A stretch of DNA of 38,302 nucleotides. Origin: Pseudomonadota bacterium (GTDB lineage: Bacteria > Pseudomonadota > Gammaproteobacteria > Steroidobacterales > Steroidobacteraceae). Where the stretch lies: the NCBI GenBank assembly GCA_947453225.1, contig CANGFV010000005.1, forward strand, positions 1-38,302, given 5' to 3'. This document shows positions 35,313-38,302 of this stretch, in pieces. How positions within the stretch are numbered: the stretch's first letter is position 1; the number at the start of each line of letters is the position of its first letter. The notes below the pieces were generated by a model that was given only the letters and a program-made list of their open reading frames with translations, had not been told where the DNA came from and searched no databases. Made by a program: the position numbers and the translations under genes.

Positions 35313-35788
35313 AGGCAATTTGGCGCCTAAGCGCTTTCTGGCTATTGTCCTTCGCGTGTTCCGGATGTGCTCTTGCGGAAGAAATTGATCGCAGTACTTG
35401 CAAAACTCTAGCTCGTACGTATTTCGCAAAGCCATTGCGGCAGACCGTCGTTGGGTTGGCGGAGAAGCCATTGTCTGAGCAATACGCAATTTACATCTGC
35501 GGCAACCAGTACATGCATCCGCCGGCATTGCACTTAGCCGCGCCATTCGCCGCGGAGGGCGCGCCTGTCGCCACGTTCCTGCACGAGAAACTCGCGGCTA
35601 CATCCGATGATCTCGTCATCAGAGACATTGTGCGCGTGTTCGTGGAGATGCAGAGGCAGCACTCGTACGATATTCAAAGTGACAGGCGACTTATGGCGGT
35701 GATAAGGGCGAAGTCAGCTGCGATTTCAAGTCAGTATTGGCGAGAGTACGTTGGAACTCTTGTGTTCCGGCTCGAGGAGCGGCAATAG
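35309..35788 (+). CDS. Exported protein, candidate immunity partner of the zincin tip
   Basis: Unrecognised 159-residue protein. ATG 35309 has a perfect GGAGGA at 35295-35300 and overlaps the preceding stop in ATGA form, indicating coupled translation with the toxin-tip gene. It starts with a signal peptide (MKAIWRLSAFWLLSFACSGC, then ALA before EEIDRSTC), so it is probably periplasmic; a lipoprotein is possible but the lipobox is poor. Two further cysteines (STCKTL and YICGNQY) could form a disulfide. The rest is helical and charged. An exported partner would fit a toxin met in the periplasm. The segment is visibly more GC-rich than its neighbours. Confidence 0.6.
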   Translation: MKAIWRLSAFWLLSFACSGCALAEEIDRSTCKTLARTYFAKPLRQTVVGLAEKPLSEQYAIYICGNQYMHPPALHLAAPFAAEGAPVATFLHEKLAATSDDLVIRDIVRVFVEMQRQHSYDIQSDRRLMAVIRAKSAAISSQYWREYVGTLVFRLEERQ

Positions 35789-36169
35789 CGCCGCCGCAAG
35801 GGAACGGAAACTCAGAAGCCACCTGAAACAAATTGGGATAAGTTCAAGAATTGCGCAGCGGAGCACTATGGTTTAGATGAGTTTGATCATAGTGATAACG
35901 CCGTTGGTGAGTTTGCTGCTGAGAATCCTGTTGAAACGTCCGTGTTGCTAGGCGCGCTTCCAGTGCCAAAACCATTTGTCACGCCTGTATCAAGTCCTGT
36001 GACAAATCCGTACAGCGTTCTCGGTACTAAGCTCAACTTCAGGCTTTCTACTCGCATTCTTGGCACGACGAATCTGTTAAGTATCGTAGGACGCCTTAAT
36101 GCGTTGACGGCCGTTGGGTTCCTTGCATATGAAGCAACCTCTATTGGCATGTGCATAGCGGGGGAATAG
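35789..36169 (+). pseudogene. Orphan RHS/polymorphic-toxin tip without core or start
   Basis: An open frame of 126 codons directly after an in-frame stop, with no suitable start near its beginning (a GTG at 35942 would give only 75 residues). The translation reads KPPETNWDKFKNCAAEHYGL, then acidic DEFDHSDNAVGEFAAENPVE, Pro/Val-rich PVPKPFVTPVSSPVTNP, and a hydrophobic end LSIVGRLNALTAVGFLAYEA. That type of end is familiar from C-termini of RHS/CDI-like proteins. It is followed after two bases by a small gene. I read it as a displaced toxin tip that lost its RHS core. Activity unknown. Confidence 0.5.
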
Positions 36170-36171
36170 TC

Positions 36172-36366
36172 ATGGCATTTCTCAAAATTATTCATCCACC
36201 GATCGTGAGTTCCACTGATTCCACGGAATCAGTGGTGAGGGCAGTTATCTCGCTTTGTGATGCCAAAGGGGATTCGGCGCTCTGGTCAGATCGGATATTG
36301 GAAATACTTCAAGATGATGAAGATATATTCGATGTAGTGGCGTTCCTAAAAAAAACTTTGGTGTGA
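36172..36366 (+). CDS. Small acidic protein after orphan tip, frameshifted at A8 tract
   Basis: 64-residue product from ATG 36172, preceded by GGGGGA at about 36160-36165. It is helical and acidic (SLCDAKGDSALWSDRILEIL, QDDEDIFDVVAFLKK). It stops at 36364-36366 just after a run of eight A (36348-36355). In the -1 frame the sequence continues sensibly as NFGVKPSRKELSKMVTLGDL, then VSLFDEHRKK, up to a stop at 36456-36458. Together this would be about 94 residues, and the second half resembles the end of an acyl-carrier-like fold (FGV...VTLGDLVSLF). Position suggests an immunity gene for the orphan tip. Either a one-base deletion or recoding explains the break. Confidence 0.5.
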   Translation: MAFLKIIHPPIVSSTDSTESVVRAVISLCDAKGDSALWSDRILEILQDDEDIFDVVAFLKKTLV

Positions 36367-36458
36367 AACCATCCAGAAAAGAATTATCCAAGATGGTGAC
36401 ACTAGGCGACTTGGTCTCATTGTTCGACGAGCACCGAAAGAAGAGCCGCAGCGTATAG
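36348..36458 (+). other. Out-of-frame continuation after A_AAA_AAA slippery heptamer
   Basis: The reading frame of the preceding small gene meets CTA AAA AAA ACT, so A_AAA_AAA is in the register used for -1 frameshifting. The -1 frame encodes about 34 further residues before TAG at 36456-36458. It is given separately because the reader should decide between a broken gene and a recoded one. No clear downstream hairpin stimulator was seen by eye. Confidence 0.4.
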
Positions 36459-36484
36459 CGATCTGACCGCCCGTCACGCCGCGT

Positions 36485-36769
36485 GCAGTAGGAAGCATTG
36501 CGGGGAACGGTGCCGGGTTTCGGTATTTCAATGGCAAGGCCATCGGCTGGGATGCTTACAACTTCCCCGCCACGATCAACAACTCGACCAGCGAGTACAT
36601 CAACTTTTGCTATGACGGCAATCACGCTCGCTGGAAGAGCGTATATGTCAATGGCAGCACCACCGAAACCACGATCCACGTGGGTGATCTGAAAGGGTGG
36701 ATATGGCGGAAGGTGGTGAAAGCTCTGCGCTGCTTGCGTTGGGCTGAAAGTGACATAGGTTGGCGCTGA
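36485..36769 (+). pseudogene. RHS core remnant (YD-repeat piece)
   Basis: Frame open to a stop at 36767-36769. Recognisable RHS core between about 36515 and 36690: FRYFNGKAIGWDAYNFPATI, NNSTSEYINFCYDGNHARWK and NGSTTETTIHVGDL. This aligns with residues about 36-93 of the second RHS copy (RNGKTLKWNAYNLPTQI to TTYIGDL). After GDL the similarity is interrupted by a few extra codons, briefly resumes as RKVVK, and is then lost. There is no start, no repeat array upstream and no tip downstream. The stretch 36459-36484 and the stretch 36770-36807 show nothing else I can assign. Confidence 0.7.
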
Positions 36770-36807
36770 GTGAAACGAAGCCGAACAATGTATGTATCAA
36801 CATGAAT

Positions 36808-37176
36808 TCAATCAGGTCGCACCATCCGTGTCGCGCCGAGCACGATAGTGGCCCATCCGGCAAAGGTGGTAATGAAGTTCATGAATAGCCACATGATACC
36901 GGCACGTTTTCTGATTTCATTCCAGCGAATGTTTTGTGTGAACAGTAAATCCATTAAGTTGCTCACAGGCCTAGAGCAGATATAAATTCCCAGCAGTACG
37001 CCAATGGCTGAGTCCCCAAGATTGCTGCCGGTGATGGTGGGGCGTAAATAAAGCCAAAGTGCATAACAGCAGCCTAGCACCACCATGATAATTAACAGCC
37101 CTGTATTGAAGTTTTGTCGCGGTGCGATTAATAACGGCGGTTGTGATGATTGTTTTGCAGAAGGTGTTTCGTGCAT
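36808..37176 (-). CDS. Small integral membrane protein of unknown function
   Basis: Unrecognised 122-residue protein. After a polar N-terminus (about 22 residues, rich in Ser/Pro/Gln) there are three hydrophobic segments: about 26-44 (GLLIIMVVLGCCYALWLYL), about 54-78 (including IGVLLGIYICSRPVSNLMDL) and about 92-117 (AGIMWLFMNFITTFAGWATI). A short basic loop NIRWNEIRKRAG lies between the second and third. A weak AGAG ribosome site precedes the start. It lies downstream of relA on the same strand, separated by a hairpin, so it probably has a promoter of its own. Its far side borders the RHS remnants. Confidence 0.6.
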   Translation of the reverse strand: MHETPSAKQSSQPPLLIAPRQNFNTGLLIIMVVLGCCYALWLYLRPTITGSNLGDSAIGVLLGIYICSRPVSNLMDLLFTQNIRWNEIRKRAGIMWLFMNFITTFAGWATIVLGATRMVRPD

Positions 37177-37227
37177 GTTTTTATGACTCTGTTATTGAAG
37201 GCAATGTCTTTTATCAACTGATTCGCT

Positions 37228-37252
37228 CGTAAGCTTTGGATCAAAGCTTACG
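37228..37252 (-). terminator. Hairpin overlapping the relA stop
   Basis: A perfect 10-bp stem, CGTAAGCTTT (37228-37237) with AAAGCTTACG (37243-37252), loop of five, includes the relA stop codon and its last codons. No T run follows on the minus strand, so it may be a weak terminator or a 3'-end protector. Confidence 0.45.
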
Positions 37253-38302
37253 CTGTACGCCAATAATATTAGGCAGGCCCTGAATTTTTCCTAGCACTGT
37301 AGAAAGTTCTTCAAGGTTGTGAATGCCAATCCGCAACTGCATATTGGCAATGCCATCATGCTGGGTCAGGGTGTTCATAGAGTGAATGCTGAGTTTGGCA
37401 TCGGCGAGTACTGCACTGATGTCACGCACTAAACCCCGACGATCATAGGCGCTGACTAGAATATCCACGCTAAATTGCTGCCCAGCACTATTACCCCAAT
37501 CTACCGCAATGATGCGTTCGGGTTGATTGGTCTGCAGTCGCTTAAAGCTAGGGCAAGTGATCCGATGAATGCTGACGCCTCGGCCGACTGTGATGTAGCC
37601 GGCGATATGTTCTGGTGGCACTGGGCGGCAGCATTTAGCGAAGTGAGACAATAGATCGCCTACGCCATCAATGCTGATACCTGAAATAGGCTTATTAACT
37701 GTTGGCTTTACGAGGCTGGCCTCATTCAATTCTTGCGGCCGAATACAGCGTTGGATGGCGCCGGTTAATTGCGCCAGCGTAATGTCCCCTTGCCCTAAGC
37801 CTTGATACAGGCTGTCTGTATTTTCCAGATGTAACTCATGTAGTAATTCTGGCAGCGTCACCGAATGCACCGCTAGGCGCTGTAGTTCACGCTCTAGAAT
37901 CTGTTTACCTTGAGTGCTGTTCAGTTCTTCATCTTGTTTTCGAAACCAGGCACGAACCTTGGTGCGGTTCCGTGGTGAGGCTAGGAATCCTAGCGATGGC
38001 GAGAGCCAATCACGGCTTGGGTTGGGTTGTTTGCCAGTAATAATGTCGATCGTTTCGCCGTTCTTGATTTGGTAGGTAAGCGGTACGATTTGATCATTGA
38101 CCTTGGCGCCACGGCAGCGATGACCAAGATTGGTGTGGATCTGATAGGCGTAGTCCAAAGGTGTGGCGCCTTTGGGTAAATCAACCACCTCGCCACGCGG
38201 TGATAGGGCATAGACGCGATCTTCAAACAGCTCGACGCGCATGCGATCTAAGAAATCAGTTTCAGATTCGGACTTCTCACCGACATGTTCGGTGGGATCA
38301 AG
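37241..38302 (-). CDS. relA: GTP pyrophosphokinase RelA, C-terminal part (runs off window)
   Basis: Stringent-response (p)ppGpp synthetase; only the C-terminal 353 residues are inside, and the frame stays open to the window edge. Visible: the start of the TGS domain (FEDRVYALSPRGEVVDLPKG, then ATPLDYAYQIHTNLGHRC), the RelA-type segment GKQPNPSRDWLSPSLGFLAS and WFRKQDEEL, the zinc-finger-like domain with HFAKCCRPVPPEHIAGY and HRITCP, and a C-terminal ACT domain (VDILVSAYDRRGLVRDISAV). KQPNPSRDWL and WFRKQD favour RelA over SpoT. An ATG at 38242 is internal, not the start. Hydrolase and synthetase domains lie outside the window. Confidence 0.93.
   Translation of the reverse strand, partial: LDPTEHVGEKSESETDFLDRMRVELFEDRVYALSPRGEVVDLPKGATPLDYAYQIHTNLGHRCRGAKVNDQIVPLTYQIKNGETIDIITGKQPNPSRDWLSPSLGFLASPRNRTKVRAWFRKQDEELNSTQGKQILERELQRLAVHSVTLPELLHELHLENTDSLYQGLGQGDITLAQLTGAIQRCIRPQELNEASLVKPTVNKPISGISIDGVGDLLSHFAKCCRPVPPEHIAGYITVGRGVSIHRITCPSFKRLQTNQPERIIAVDWGNSAGQQFSVDILVSAYDRRGLVRDISAVLADAKLSIHSMNTLTQHDGIANMQLRIGIHNLEELSTVLGKIQGLPNIIGVQRKL

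Noticed and set aside
35887-36195. Minus-strand frame of about 102 codons across the orphan tip
   Set aside because: No ribosome site or recognisable sequence. The plus-strand frame fits the surrounding cassette order better.
32457-36807. Insertion sequence or integrase responsible for the RHS island
   Set aside because: No transposase or recombinase frame and no terminal inverted repeats were seen at the edges; only a short imperfect direct similarity.
1-38302. CRISPR arrays, tRNA or rRNA genes
   Set aside because: No regularly spaced repeats, cloverleaf-like segments or rRNA-like blocks were noticed on either strand by eye.

Overview
The window looks like chromosomal DNA of a Gram-negative proteobacterium, most likely a betaproteobacterium of moderate GC. 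The main evidence is the conserved run rpsB-tsf-pyrH-frr-uppS-cdsA-dxr-rseP-bamA-skp-lpxD-fabZ-lpxA-lpxB-rnhB, with map-glnD-dapC-dapD diverging from it. Pairing of dapC with dapD is familiar from betaproteobacteria. Genus cannot be fixed from the sequence alone.

Layout. (1) 1-5.7 kb, plus strand: a phosphate-acquisition block. pstB comes first, then an outer-membrane porin, pstS, pstC and pstA. Pho-box-like sites precede the porin and pstS. (2) 5.7-11.4 kb, minus strand: map, glnD, dapC and dapD (N-terminal Met removal, PII-dependent nitrogen signalling, lysine/diaminopimelate synthesis). (3) 11.4-26.5 kb, plus strand: translation factors (S2, EF-Ts, RRF), UMP kinase, then isoprenoid/undecaprenyl, phospholipid, envelope-stress protease, outer-membrane assembly and lipid A genes. 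Many genes overlap at start/stop codons, so this is one long envelope-biogenesis transcription unit. (4) 26.6-32.5 kb, plus strand: a complete three-gene RND efflux operon of MexEF-OprN/OqxAB type (lipoprotein adaptor, inner-membrane pump, outer-membrane factor) with no adjacent regulator. (5) 32.45-36.77 kb, plus strand: a mosaic of RHS/polymorphic-toxin remnants. (6) 36.8 kb to the end, minus strand: a small membrane protein and the C-terminal part of relA.

The accessory interest lies in region 5. There is no full-length RHS gene. Instead there are: an RHS core end with one frameshift, joined to a glycine-rich tip and followed by a two-helix membrane protein; a second RHS core joined to a zinc-metallopeptidase-like tip and followed by an overlapping exported protein; an orphan tip without core or start codon, followed by a small gene broken (or recoded) at an A8 tract; and a final piece of RHS core. 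The outermost two RHS fragments are adjacent in RHS coordinates but in swapped order: the left edge begins where the right edge stops. This is what integration of a circularised toxin-cassette molecule would leave. The region may be a reservoir of displaced toxin/immunity cassettes or a decaying island; sequence alone cannot decide.

No rRNA, tRNA, CRISPR array, transposase or integrase gene was seen.
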